This document shows, one piece after another, positions 1-6,010 of a stretch of DNA of 26,182 nt; positions within the stretch are counted from its first letter, which is position 1; the number at the start of each line of letters is the position of its first letter. The notes beneath the pieces are model-generated. The model saw only the letters and a list, made by a program, of their open reading frames with translations, was not told the origin of the DNA and did no database searches. Position numbers and translations under genes: made by a program. The stretch is taken from IMG/VR virus record IMGVR_UViG_3300002835_000947, positions 1 to 26,182 of that record, one strand, 5' to 3'. Source of the stretch: a virus.

Positions 1-15
1 TCTTTATTTTTTCTA

Positions 16-21
16 TATAAT
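16..21 (+). promoter_or_regulatory. Possible -10 box for the hli operon
   Basis: A perfect TATAAT lies 28 nt upstream of the first hli start codon. The matching -35 position would fall before base 1, so only half of the promoter can be seen. It would fit early expression of hli by the host-type sigma-70 RNA polymerase. Confidence 0.35.
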
Positions 22-48
22 TGTGTAACAATTCGTAATAAAACGAAA

Positions 49-258
49 ATGACTGTAACAACTAACGAACGTGGTCAGCAAAATATGTTTGCGAAAGAAC
101 CACAAATGTACATCTCTCAATCCGATGCAGAACGTTATGCACTTCAAACACATGCTGAACGTGCCGAACTTGCAAATTCACGATGGGCAATGGTCGGCAT
201 TATTGCTGGGTTTATTTCTTATGCTATCACTGGTAAACTCTTCTTCGGAATCTTCTGA
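49..258 (+). CDS. hli: High-light-inducible protein (Hli), single-helix chlorophyll-binding family
   Basis: 69-aa member of the phage-carried Hli family, single-helix thylakoid proteins related to plant light-harvesting proteins that bind chlorophyll and protect photosystems during light stress. The C-terminal half carries the family signature: AERAELANSRWAMVG (with the E and N/R pigment-ligand positions), then a hydrophobic helix ending in TGKLFFGIF. The N-terminal ~35 residues are a polar extension. No clear Shine-Dalgarno sequence precedes the ATG at 49; an in-frame ATG at 85 is an alternative start that would keep the whole helix. The stop overlaps the next start (ATGA), so it heads a four-gene cluster closed by the terminator at 667. 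The family call is firm; the exact start is less so. Confidence 0.93.
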   Translation: MTVTTNERGQQNMFAKEPQMYISQSDAERYALQTHAERAELANSRWAMVGIIAGFISYAITGKLFFGIF

Positions 259-344
259 TGAATGAACTTATTTGGACAGTAACCACTGTTGCTTTTTTTG
301 TGACTTTGGGTTATGCTGTGGAGAAACTTGCTGAAACTTATTGA
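258..344 (+). CDS. Tiny single-span membrane protein
   Basis: 28-aa ORF starting in the ATGA overlap with the upstream hli gene and ending in a TGATG overlap with the next one. Residues 3-20 (LIWTVTTVAFFVTLGYAV) would form one membrane-spanning helix, followed by a short charged tail. No family is recognised. Its support is positional: it is bracketed by stop/start overlaps on both sides within an hli cluster, the usual arrangement for translationally coupled phage genes. It could plausibly act at the thylakoid membrane with the Hli proteins, but that is inference from neighbours. Confidence 0.5.
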   Translation: MNELIWTVTTVAFFVTLGYAVEKLAETY

Positions 345-541
345 TGCTTGGAAATCTTGAACCCGAAGAATCTGTGATGTCCACGGGTAGTTGGTTAGGA
401 AAACTCTCAACTGCTATCCAAGAACTTCAAGAATCTGGTGCTTGGGATAATGATGACGAACTTAAAGTCTGTATTGCAGGCACTTTACCCAAAGACAAAT
501 TTATTGTAATTCAAAACACTACTAAAAGAGGAGAAAACTAA
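344..541 (+). CDS. Small protein of unknown function within the hli cluster
   Basis: 65-aa soluble ORF starting in the TGATG overlap with the preceding gene; an in-frame ATG at 377 (MSTGSWLGKL) is an equally possible start and would give 54 aa. No domain is recognised. The stretch LSTAIQELQESG could be a short helix. The tail runs straight into a strong ribosome binding site (AAGAGGAG) for the next hli gene, and its stop overlaps that gene's ATG (TAATG). Its function is unknown; the context is purely the hli operon. Confidence 0.55.
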   Translation: MLGNLEPEESVMSTGSWLGKLSTAIQELQESGAWDNDDELKVCIAGTLPKDKFIVIQNTTKRGEN

Positions 542-660
542 TGAAATTCGGATGGACTGAACAAAACGAAAAACTAAATGGAAGACTGGCAATGTTGGGA
601 TTTGTTATTGCCGTTGGCACTTATCTCACAACTGGCCAGGTGGTGCCAGGAATTTGGTGA
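541..660 (+). CDS. hli: High-light-inducible protein (Hli), minimal form
   Basis: 39-aa minimal Hli protein consisting almost only of the chlorophyll-binding helix: EQNEKLNGRLAMLGFVIAVG followed by TYLTTGQVVPGIW. The ExxNGRxAMxGF core with its pigment-ligand E and N is the diagnostic part of the family. The start overlaps the previous stop, and an AAGAGGAG ribosome binding site sits at good spacing. This is the second Hli of the cluster. It differs from the first in having almost no N-terminal extension, as in the shortest cyanobacterial and phage Hlis. It is followed 7 nt later by an intrinsic terminator. Confidence 0.93.
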   Translation: MKFGWTEQNEKLNGRLAMLGFVIAVGTYLTTGQVVPGIW

Positions 661-666
661 AATAAG

Positions 667-691
667 AGGAGGGATAAAACCCTCCTTTTTT
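667..691 (+). terminator. Intrinsic terminator of the hli cluster
   Basis: A seven-base-pair stem, AGGAGGG with CCCTCCT, closes an ATAAAA loop and is followed by a run of T to 691. It lies 7 nt after the second hli stop codon. Confidence 0.9.
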
Positions 692-699
692 CATAAATA
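692..699 (+). promoter_or_regulatory. T4-type late promoter, one mismatch (CATAAATA)
   Basis: CATAAATA directly follows the hli terminator and differs from the T4 late box TATAAATA at the first base. By T4 geometry transcription would start around 704-706. That lies after the ATG at 702 and before the ATG at 723, so it favours the later start for the peptidase gene. Late timing fits a lysis-related gene pair. Confidence 0.5.
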
Positions 700-722
700 T
701 AATGCAGAGTTGTTTCAAATAT

Positions 723-1421
723 ATGTTAGTAGATCTTCATAACTTTTTTAAGCATTATGATGAAAAGAATCCAAGGCACGTTGCTGCTGTAGAAAAACTT
801 GAAAAGGACTTGCTTCTAAAAGCACAAGACTTAATTCAAGATGAATCTGAGTGGGTGAAGACTTTTAGATCAAAACCAGAAGTACCAAAATCAAATATCT
901 TAACTGTTCCATTTTATCCACAAACAGATAACTATAGAGATGCAGATCGTACCTGCAACTCATCTGCTTGTGCGATGTGTTTAGAATATTTTAAACCTGG
1001 TACTCTTAAAGGAGCAAAGGGGGATGATGCCTACGTTCAAAAAGTTTTCGCAATCGGTGACACGACTGATCACTTGGTTCAAACCCGTGTTTTGGCGTCT
1101 TATGGCATTAAGTCACATTTTAGTTATGGTCTATCTTTTAATGACCTTGACCGTGAGCTTGCTGCTGGGAGACCCGTGGTTATTGGGATTCTCCACCGTG
1201 GCACTTTATCTACTCCTACTGGCGGGCACATGGTTGTAGTTATTGGTAAAACTCCTGGTGGAGATTATGTGGTTAACGATCCTTATGGATCATTAAATGA
1301 TGGATATACAAGTGCTGTAACCAATGGTAAAGGTGCTGTGTATAAGAGATCTGATTTATCCCGTAGATGGTGCCCTGCTGGCAATGATGGGTGGGGTAGA
1401 ATCTTTGACGAAAAAAAGTAG
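723..1421 (+). CDS. C39-type (papain-fold) cysteine peptidase, probable N-terminal part of a frameshifted peptidase-lysozyme
   Basis: 232-aa protein resembling peptidase family C39-like enzymes. With a start at 723, the likely catalytic Cys is C78 in RTCNSSACAMC, the His is H169 in GGHMVVVIG and the Asp is D186 in VNDPYGS, in the right order and spacing for the fold. An upstream in-frame ATG at 702 adds 7 residues but would lie before the predicted late transcript start. The gene ends GAC GAA AAA AAG TAG. The frame one base back is open from there through the lysozyme, and the join carries a strong -1 frameshift signal (separate entry). In lysis such an enzyme could cleave peptidoglycan cross-bridges or stem peptides while the lysozyme cuts the glycan; this is inference. 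The peptidase fold call is fairly secure; the substrate is unknown. Confidence 0.82.
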   Translation: MLVDLHNFFKHYDEKNPRHVAAVEKLEKDLLLKAQDLIQDESEWVKTFRSKPEVPKSNILTVPFYPQTDNYRDADRTCNSSACAMCLEYFKPGTLKGAKGDDAYVQKVFAIGDTTDHLVQTRVLASYGIKSHFSYGLSFNDLDRELAAGRPVVIGILHRGTLSTPTGGHMVVVIGKTPGGDYVVNDPYGSLNDGYTSAVTNGKGAVYKRSDLSRRWCPAGNDGWGRIFDEKK

Positions 1422-1477
1422 ATAACTCTACTCCTTCTGCGAGCAAATATGATGTGCCCGTAAAGGGAGTAGAGTTA
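1412..1477 (+). promoter_or_regulatory. Candidate programmed -1 ribosomal frameshift signal (A_AAA_AAG plus stem-loop)
   Basis: The slippery heptamer A_AAA_AAG occupies 1412-1418 in the peptidase frame and is followed directly by the TAG stop (1419-1421). After a 4-nt spacer, bases 1423-1434 (TAACTCTACTCC) pair perfectly with 1466-1477 (GGAGTAGAGTTA): 12 base pairs plus a possible G-U pair, around a loop of about 31 nt. A -1 slip gives GTA GAT AAC and then an open frame through linker residues into the lysozyme, yielding a protein of about 396 aa. The lysozyme's own candidate start (GTG at 1454) lies in the loop and has no good ribosome binding site. The alternative is a lost A in a former A8 tract, by mutation or sequencing error. 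Confidence 0.7.
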
Positions 1478-1912
1478 ATCAAAGAGTTTGAAGGATGTCA
1501 TCTCTCTGCCTATCCTGATCCGCTATCGGGTGGACTACCTATCACTATAGGATGGGGAAGCACTAGAGATTTCAATGGTAAACCATTCAATCTTGGTGAT
1601 AAAATTTCTCAAAAGGTTGCTGATGATTTGCTTATCAGTCAAATCAAGCGAGAATTTATTCCTGCCCTATCTAAGATACCTTATTGGAGTGAGATGAATG
1701 ACAATCAACGCGGAGCACTTTTATCCTTTGCTTACAATCTCGGTGCTGGCTTTTACAATTCAAGCAATTTCAATACTATCTCTCGACATCTTCGTGAAAA
1801 GAATTGGGGATTCATCCCAAAAACATTAGAGATGTATCGCAATCCTGGTAGTAATGTAGAGGCGGGATTGCTGAGACGTAGAAAATCGGAAGGTAAACTC
1901 TGGGTTTCTTAA
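1454..1912 (+). CDS. GH24 lysozyme (T4 lysozyme-like endolysin domain)
   Basis: 152 aa if begun at GTG 1454. It resembles phage endolysins that cut the MurNAc-GlcNAc bond of peptidoglycan. The catalytic triad of the family is visible: E13 in KEFEG, D22 in AYPDP and T31 in ITIGWGS. Downstream motifs also fit: GALLSFAYNLGAG, then FNTISRHL, then the C-terminal EAGLLRRRKSEGKLW. There is no signal peptide and no good start: GTG 1454 lacks a ribosome binding site and sits in the loop of a 12-bp stem, and the next ATG is too late to keep the catalytic residues. The frame is open upstream to 1409, so it is probably made as the C-terminal half of a -1 frameshift product with the C39 peptidase. Its last bases overlap the convergent gene ending at 1909. 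Confidence 0.92.
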   Translation: MPVKGVELIKEFEGCHLSAYPDPLSGGLPITIGWGSTRDFNGKPFNLGDKISQKVADDLLISQIKREFIPALSKIPYWSEMNDNQRGALLSFAYNLGAGFYNSSNFNTISRHLREKNWGFIPKTLEMYRNPGSNVEAGLLRRRKSEGKLWVS

Positions 1913-2154
1913 TCATCCATCTTTGCTTTTAATCCTAGTAACGCTGTAAACAAAGTAAACAAAGCATTATATCCTCTACTTTCGGATTCTTTACAATCTA
2001 GGGGTGGTGGGTTTACTAATCCACCTAATGCGTCTGCTCTCTCCATAGAACCTGGAAGCATAAAGTTACAGTTGACAAATGTAATACCAACATATCCAAG
2101 TGTTGCTACTACAATACCAACAATTAATTTATCTATTAGTTTAATGTTTTTCAT
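1909..2154 (-). CDS. Small two-span membrane protein next to the endolysin, holin candidate
   Basis: 81-aa protein with an N-terminal hydrophobic segment (about residues 9-27, DKLIVGIVVATLGYVGITFV) and a second near the C-terminus (about 64-75, ALFTLFTALLGL), ending in charged KAKMDD. Two spans, small size and a charged C-terminus are typical of class II holins but also of many unrelated proteins. The two Cys residues (C29, C54) flank the central loop. It is the last of three minus-strand genes with overlapping ends, and it converges on and overlaps the lysozyme gene by 4 nt. The antiparallel orientation is unusual for a holin-endolysin pair. No family is recognised; a lysis role is inference from position and topology. 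Confidence 0.62.
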   Translation of the reverse strand: MKNIKLIDKLIVGIVVATLGYVGITFVNCNFMLPGSMERADALGGLVNPPPLDCKESESRGYNALFTLFTALLGLKAKMDD

Positions 2155-2269
2155 TGCTACTATCCTTTAGTTCTTGATTTGCCATCCATAATATTTTATA
2201 GATCACCCAACCAACACCAATCATTCCAATACCTAACATAATATTTACTGACCAAACAATGTTATTCAT
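2141..2269 (-). CDS. Tiny single-span membrane protein of the minus-strand cluster
   Basis: 42-aa ORF (MNNIVWSVNIMLGIG...) with a hydrophobic helix over residues 4-28 and a polar, charged tail ending KDSSNEKH. Its ATG overlaps the stop of the upstream gene (ATGA at 2266-2269), and its 3' end overlaps the next gene by 14 nt, so it is probably translated by coupling within a three-gene operon. No family is recognised. With the neighbouring 81-aa membrane protein it could form a small membrane module beside the endolysin (holin, antiholin or spanin-like); nothing in the sequence decides which. Confidence 0.55.
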   Translation of the reverse strand: MNNIVWSVNIMLGIGMIGVGWVIYKILWMANQELKDSSNEKH

Positions 2270-2457
2270 TTTTCTTCTTGTTTATGAATCCAAGTTTTAA
2301 GTTCATGCAAATATTTTCTTAACATTTCTGCTTTTTGTAAATGCCACACATCACCACTCTTGAAATATTCGTGAGTGTGATTATCGATTGCTTTTAATAT
2401 TTGATGTATTGGTGCATTCCAAGGTTCTCTTTTGGGAGTGTTCCATTCCCGTGGCAT
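2266..2457 (-). CDS. Small soluble protein of unknown function, first gene of the minus-strand cluster
   Basis: 63-aa protein rich in Trp, His and Lys (MPREWNTPKREPWNAPIHQI...), probably helical from residue 17 to the end, with no membrane segment. The amphipathic repeats around HLQKAEMLRKYLHELKTWIHKQ could support a short coiled coil. It heads a minus-strand cluster of three overlapping genes; an exact late promoter box lies about 80 nt upstream at 2539-2546. No function can be assigned. Confidence 0.6.
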   Translation of the reverse strand: MPREWNTPKREPWNAPIHQILKAIDNHTHEYFKSGDVWHLQKAEMLRKYLHELKTWIHKQEEK

Positions 2458-2538
2458 TTGGGGAAAGCAATTTTAAATATTTAGATTATACGATTTGTTA
2501 TATGACTAAAAATAATACACCTGTTAAGGTTTTATTAA

Positions 2539-2546
2539 TATTTATA
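2539..2546 (-). promoter_or_regulatory. T4-type late promoter (exact TATAAATA) for the minus-strand cluster
   Basis: The minus strand reads TATAAATA exactly, about 80 nt upstream of the first gene of the cluster at 2457. A weaker CTAAATAT lies nearer, around 2476-2483. Late expression would match the timing of the lysozyme gene. Confidence 0.5.
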
Positions 2547-2575
2547 AGGATTGCTGATCTTTTGAGGTTTTGACG

Positions 2576-2604
2576 TTGAATTTTCTTCAATCCTGGGGTA
2601 GAAT
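2576..2604 (+). promoter_or_regulatory. Sigma-70-like promoter for the subtilisin gene
   Basis: TTGAAT (2576-2581) and TAGAAT (2599-2604) are separated by exactly 17 nt, about 45 nt upstream of the protease ATG. The -35 element lies in the inverted repeat TTGAA-TTTTC-TTCAA. No ribosome binding site is visible before the ATG at 2650. Confidence 0.5.
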
Positions 2605-2649
2605 AATATAGTTTCTACTACGTGCTGAAGAATTTTTTCCATATTAATT

Positions 2650-4470
2650 ATGAATCCTCTAAGTTCATTCCGCAACTTTACCAACAGGTTTCCCCTTAGA
2701 TCTGCTGAATACAATAGCAACAATGACAAATCATCCAATCAATCACAGGGGCAATCTGCCATCAGTATTGCATCAGTGAGTTATCAGAGCAAGTCTTATG
2801 AAAGTGGTGAAACACTTCCGTGGGGAATTCAAGCAGTCTGGCAGGGAGAAGACATTTCCAAAAGAGGTAATTTTGCATCTGAATCCTATGCATTTGTAAT
2901 TGACTCTGGAGTTTCCGATAAAACAGATGATTTAAACTTAAATAAAGATTGGGCACGAAGTTGGGTTTATACTCCATCTGGACTTGAATCTCCTTTTTCA
3001 GACGGAAATGGACACGGGACTCATATTGCAGGAGTCATTGGAGCACTTGTTAACGGCAAAGGTATTATTGGAGTATCACCAGGAGCACAAATTGTTTCAC
3101 TTAAGGTGAATAATGACTTTGGTTTTGGAGATGGCAACACCACTGCTGAAGCAGTCAACTATGCCGCAAACATCATCAATGATAATAAACTAGACAAAAA
3201 GAAATGTGTCATCAATTTGAGTCTTGTTGCACACTCCCGTGATCCAAAACTGGAGTCGGCAATTCTTCGTGCCGCAGATCAGGGAATTCAATTCACTATT
3301 GCTGCGGGTAACTTTGGCAAAGATGTAGATAACTTTGCCCCTGCTTGTATTGGAAGTCATCCAAATGTTTATGTGGTATCTGCCGTAGACAGTTCAAATC
3401 AAGTCCCATTCTGGTCAAATTATGATCGTCTTGATACCGCAACCGATGCTGATGATGTTGATTATGCTGCACCAGGAGTTAACATTCTTTCATATCATAA
3501 AAACGGACAACTCGGCACTTTGAGTGGAACATCTCAAGCAGCACCCCATCTTGCTGGATTGCTGATTAGTGGAGGGGTACAAGCAGGAAATATGGTCAAG
3601 TCAAATTATGCCAATACCGCAGATCCTTTTGTAATATCTGCGACTCAATCATTATTGCCTGTACAAGTACAACCTGCCGCAAAACAATCCCCACCAACAT
3701 ATAACCTAGTAAGTAATGCCACTATCAATGAGGGGCAAACATTAAAGATTGACATCGCAACAACTAATTTAACAAAGGGTACACCTTTGTACTGGAGCAT
3801 TTCTGGTAACGGTATTTCTACTAACGATTTCACTGGACTTTCTGATTTGAAAGGAAATCTATCAATAGATGCCAAAGGCAATGCCACCGTTAGTTTTAAC
3901 CTAAAGAATGATTTGAATACAGAAGGAACTGAGTCAATTAAATTTGAACTCTTCAGTGATTCTGCCCGTTCAATTAAAGTTGGGGATAAAAGTGCTGAGA
4001 TTCAAGATACATCCAAAACACCATCTCCAAGTTTAACACTTTGGGGTACAAATGGTAATGATATTATTACAGGTGGTGCTGGTGATGATTTTATTGCTGG
4101 TGTTGCACGGACTGGGACTGATTTGACATCAATGGGTCGTGGACAATTTGATATTCTTACGGGTGGTCTTGGAAAGGATGTATTTGTATTGGGTGATAGT
4201 CGTGGAACATTTTATGATGATGGCATTAAATCCAATCACGGTGCAAATGACTATGCTTTAATCAAAGATTTCAAAGCAGGTGAGGATAAAATTCAACTCA
4301 AAAAGGGTCAAGGAGCCGTATGGAAAGCATTGGATGCCAATGTTTTAGTTTATTATGACTTGAATCGTAATCGTGGTATTGAAACGTCTGGACCTAACCG
4401 AGATGATTTAATTGCAATTCTTGAAGGTGTAACGACATTGAGCAACAGTGATATTCTCGTTGCTAGGTAA
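2650..4470 (+). CDS. Subtilisin-like serine protease (peptidase S8) with Calx-beta-like and RTX-type C-terminal regions
   Basis: 606-aa multidomain protease. The S8 catalytic set is complete: D85 in FVIDSGVS, H122 in NGHGTHIAG, oxyanion-hole N221 in AAGNFG and S295 in LSGTSQAAPHLAG, preceded by the typical LPWGIQAVW entry motif near residue 57. Residues ~355-450 look like a Calx-beta-type calcium-binding sandwich (INEGQTLKI ... TEGTESIKFELF). Residues ~470-606 contain hemolysin-type nonapeptide repeats (GTNGNDIITGGAGDDFI, then GGLGKDVFVLGD) as in cyanobacterial secreted proteins. There is no classical signal peptide; RTX proteins usually leave by type I secretion using C-terminal signals. The domain combination looks host-derived. 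It sits directly upstream of psbA and has its own promoter. Its role in infection is unknown: cleavage of host surface or extracellular proteins, or virion maturation, are guesses. Confidence 0.9.
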   Translation: MNPLSSFRNFTNRFPLRSAEYNSNNDKSSNQSQGQSAISIASVSYQSKSYESGETLPWGIQAVWQGEDISKRGNFASESYAFVIDSGVSDKTDDLNLNKDWARSWVYTPSGLESPFSDGNGHGTHIAGVIGALVNGKGIIGVSPGAQIVSLKVNNDFGFGDGNTTAEAVNYAANIINDNKLDKKKCVINLSLVAHSRDPKLESAILRAADQGIQFTIAAGNFGKDVDNFAPACIGSHPNVYVVSAVDSSNQVPFWSNYDRLDTATDADDVDYAAPGVNILSYHKNGQLGTLSGTSQAAPHLAGLLISGGVQAGNMVKSNYANTADPFVISATQSLLPVQVQPAAKQSPPTYNLVSNATINEGQTLKIDIATTNLTKGTPLYWSISGNGISTNDFTGLSDLKGNLSIDAKGNATVSFNLKNDLNTEGTESIKFELFSDSARSIKVGDKSAEIQDTSKTPSPSLTLWGTNGNDIITGGAGDDFIAGVARTGTDLTSMGRGQFDILTGGLGKDVFVLGDSRGTFYDDGIKSNHGANDYALIKDFKAGEDKIQLKKGQGAVWKALDANVLVYYDLNRNRGIETSGPNRDDLIAILEGVTTLSNSDILVAR

Positions 4471-4491
4471 CAGTTTAAGTCGTTTTACCTA

Positions 4492-4525
4492 TTGACAGGA
4501 TTTCCTAACAATGTTATGATAAATA
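4492..4525 (+). promoter_or_regulatory. psbA promoter: consensus sigma-70 with overlapping late box
   Basis: TTGACA (4492-4497) and TATGAT (4515-4520) stand 17 nt apart, matching the consensus cyanobacterial housekeeping promoter in 11 of 12 bases. The -10 runs into GATAAATA (4518-4525), one base from the T4 late box. One site could therefore serve both early host-type and late phage-type transcription of psbA. The transcript would have an untranslated leader of roughly 115-160 nt. Confidence 0.75.
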
Positions 4526-4534
4526 CATCAAACG

Positions 4535-4685
4535 TTACAGAACGTAACAGTTCTTTAATGTTGTCCTCTACCTAACCGGGACCTATGGGGAGGTTAAACA
4601 CAGTCTCTCATATCCGCAAATTAGGGTGTTGCGGAGCATAATGTATTACCAGTTCCCTGCTGGATTACTTACCCTTTTAAAACAA
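4535..4685 (+). promoter_or_regulatory. Structured psbA leader with hairpin hiding a ribosome binding site
   Basis: Bases 4613-4619 (TCCGCAA) pair perfectly with 4629-4635 (TTGCGGA) around a 9-nt loop. The 3' arm contains the GCGGAG that would serve the ATG at 4641, which is in frame with psbA and would add 15 residues ([10 protein letters not shown]...). Upstream, GTTAC-AGAAC-GTAAC and TAACC...GGTTA could form further weak stems. The canonical psbA ATG at 4686 has no ribosome binding site. Translational control is an inference. Confidence 0.45.
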
Positions 4686-5765
4686 ATGACTGCTACTATT
4701 GCACAAAGACAATCTACTAACTCCTGGGAACAATTTTGCCAGTGGGTTACTTCAACAAACAACCGTCTTTATGTTGGTTGGTTTGGAACTCTGATGATTC
4801 CTACACTGCTTGCTGCAACTGTATGTTTCATCGTAGCCTTCATTGCCGCACCTCCGGTGGACATTGATGGCATTCGTGAACCTGTTGCTGGTTCACTCAT
4901 GTATGGTAACAATATCATTTCTGGTGCTGTTGTTCCTTCTAGCAACGCAATCGGACTTCATTTTTATCCAATCTGGGAAGCAAATTCACTTGATGAATGG
5001 CTTTACAATGGTGGACCCTATCAGTTGGTTGTTTTCCACTTCCTTATTGGCATCTTCTGCTATATGGGTCGTGAATGGGAACTTTCCTATCGTCTTGGTA
5101 TGCGTCCATGGATTATGGTTGCCTATAGTGCTCCTGTTGCAGCTGCCACCGCAGTATTTCTTGTCTATCCTTTTGGTCAAGGTTCTTTTTCTGATGGTAT
5201 GCCTTTGGGTATTTCTGGAACCTTTAACTATATGTTTGTGTTCCAGGCTGAGCACAACATCCTGATGCACCCCTTCCATATGCTTGGAGTTGCTGGTGTA
5301 TTTGGTGGTTCTCTATTCAGTGCTATGCATGGATCTCTGGTCACTAGCTCACTCGTTCGTGAAACAACGGAAACTGAATCACAAAACTATGGATACAAGT
5401 TCGGACAAGAAGAAGAAACCTACAACATTGTTGCAGCACATGGATACTTCGGACGACTCATCTTCCAATACGCTTCCTTTAACAACAGCCGTAGCCTACA
5501 TTTCTTTTTGGCTGCTTGGCCTGTCGTTGGTATTTGGTTTGCTGCTCTTGGAGTCAGCACGATGGCATTCAACCTGAATGGTTTCAACTTCAACCAATCA
5601 ATTCAAGATAGTCAAGGACATGTAATTAATACTTGGGCAGACATCTTGAATCGTGCTGGACTTGGAATGGAAGTGATGCATGAGCGTAATGCACACAATT
5701 TTCCTTTGGACCTTGCCACTGCTTCTACTACTGAAGTTGCCTTAACTGCACCTTCCATCGGTTGA
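4686..5765 (+). CDS. psbA: Photosystem II reaction-centre protein D1
   Basis: 359 aa, the standard full length; uninterrupted by any intron. All key positions fall on standard D1 numbering when the start is 4686: TyrZ Y161 and its partner H190; Mn-cluster ligands D170, E189, H332, E333, H337, D342 and A344; chlorophyll ligand H198; iron ligands H215 and H272. The C-terminal extension [15 protein letters not shown] after A344 would be removed by the host CtpA protease. Residue 130 is Glu, the high-light (D1:2-type) form. Phage D1 replaces photodamaged host D1 so that photosynthetic energy supply continues during infection. A possible longer start at 4641 (15 extra residues) has a better ribosome binding site but is not family-typical. 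psbD is not next to it. An intrinsic terminator follows. Confidence 0.98.
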   Translation: MTATIAQRQSTNSWEQFCQWVTSTNNRLYVGWFGTLMIPTLLAATVCFIVAFIAAPPVDIDGIREPVAGSLMYGNNIISGAVVPSSNAIGLHFYPIWEANSLDEWLYNGGPYQLVVFHFLIGIFCYMGREWELSYRLGMRPWIMVAYSAPVAAATAVFLVYPFGQGSFSDGMPLGISGTFNYMFVFQAEHNILMHPFHMLGVAGVFGGSLFSAMHGSLVTSSLVRETTETESQNYGYKFGQEEETYNIVAAHGYFGRLIFQYASFNNSRSLHFFLAAWPVVGIWFAALGVSTMAFNLNGFNFNQSIQDSQGHVINTWADILNRAGLGMEVMHERNAHNFPLDLATASTTEVALTAPSIG

Positions 5766-5786
5766 TATAAAACCTAAAATAAATAG

Positions 5787-5813
5787 AGGAGTTCCACAAG
5801 AACTCCTTTTTTT
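5787..5813 (+). terminator. Intrinsic terminator after psbA
   Basis: An eight-base-pair perfect stem, AGGAGTTC with GAACTCCT, closes a CACAA loop and is followed by seven T. It lies 22 nt after the psbA stop codon. Confidence 0.93.
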
Positions 5814-5888
5814 ATGCTCCTCATCCTTTTCCTCTTCCAACTCTTTGGATTTTTTATGTTCATAATATCTCTTACTCAAGATTTATGA
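5814..5888 (+). CDS. Possible tiny hydrophobic peptide
   Basis: 24-aa ORF (MLLILFLFQLFGFFMFIISLTQ...) that is almost entirely one membrane helix. Its ATG directly follows the T-run of the psbA terminator, with no ribosome binding site, which argues against it. Its stop overlaps the next ATG (ATGA), which argues for it. It might be translated from read-through transcripts. No family is recognised. Confidence 0.3.
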   Translation: MLLILFLFQLFGFFMFIISLTQDL

Positions 5889-6010
5889 TATCTTCTACAA
5901 CATCACACAAACTTGCAGAAATTATTCGTGATACTTGGCCTCAACTTTACAGAAAACCAGAAGCATCTTACAATAAACAAAAGACTTTAAAAAATGAAAA
6001 AGTACAATGA
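5885..6010 (+). CDS. Possible small basic protein
   Basis: 41-aa ORF (MISSTTSHKLAEIIRDTWPQ...) starting in an ATGA overlap with the tiny upstream ORF and running 17 nt into the following gene. It is soluble and Lys-rich at its C-terminus (NKQKTLKNEKVQ). No domain is seen. Its main support is that it forms a link in a chain of overlapping ORFs from 5814 to 6436 in a phage that otherwise leaves little DNA unused. Confidence 0.4.
   Translation: MISSTTSHKLAEIIRDTWPQLYRKPEASYNKQKTLKNEKVQ

Noticed and set aside
4686-5765. Group I intron in psbA, known from some cyanophages
   Set aside because: The D1 frame is continuous and every key residue is on its standard number, so there is no intron here.
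5778-5785. AATAAATA late-type box after psbA
   Set aside because: It lies directly before the psbA terminator, so a transcript started there would stop at once.
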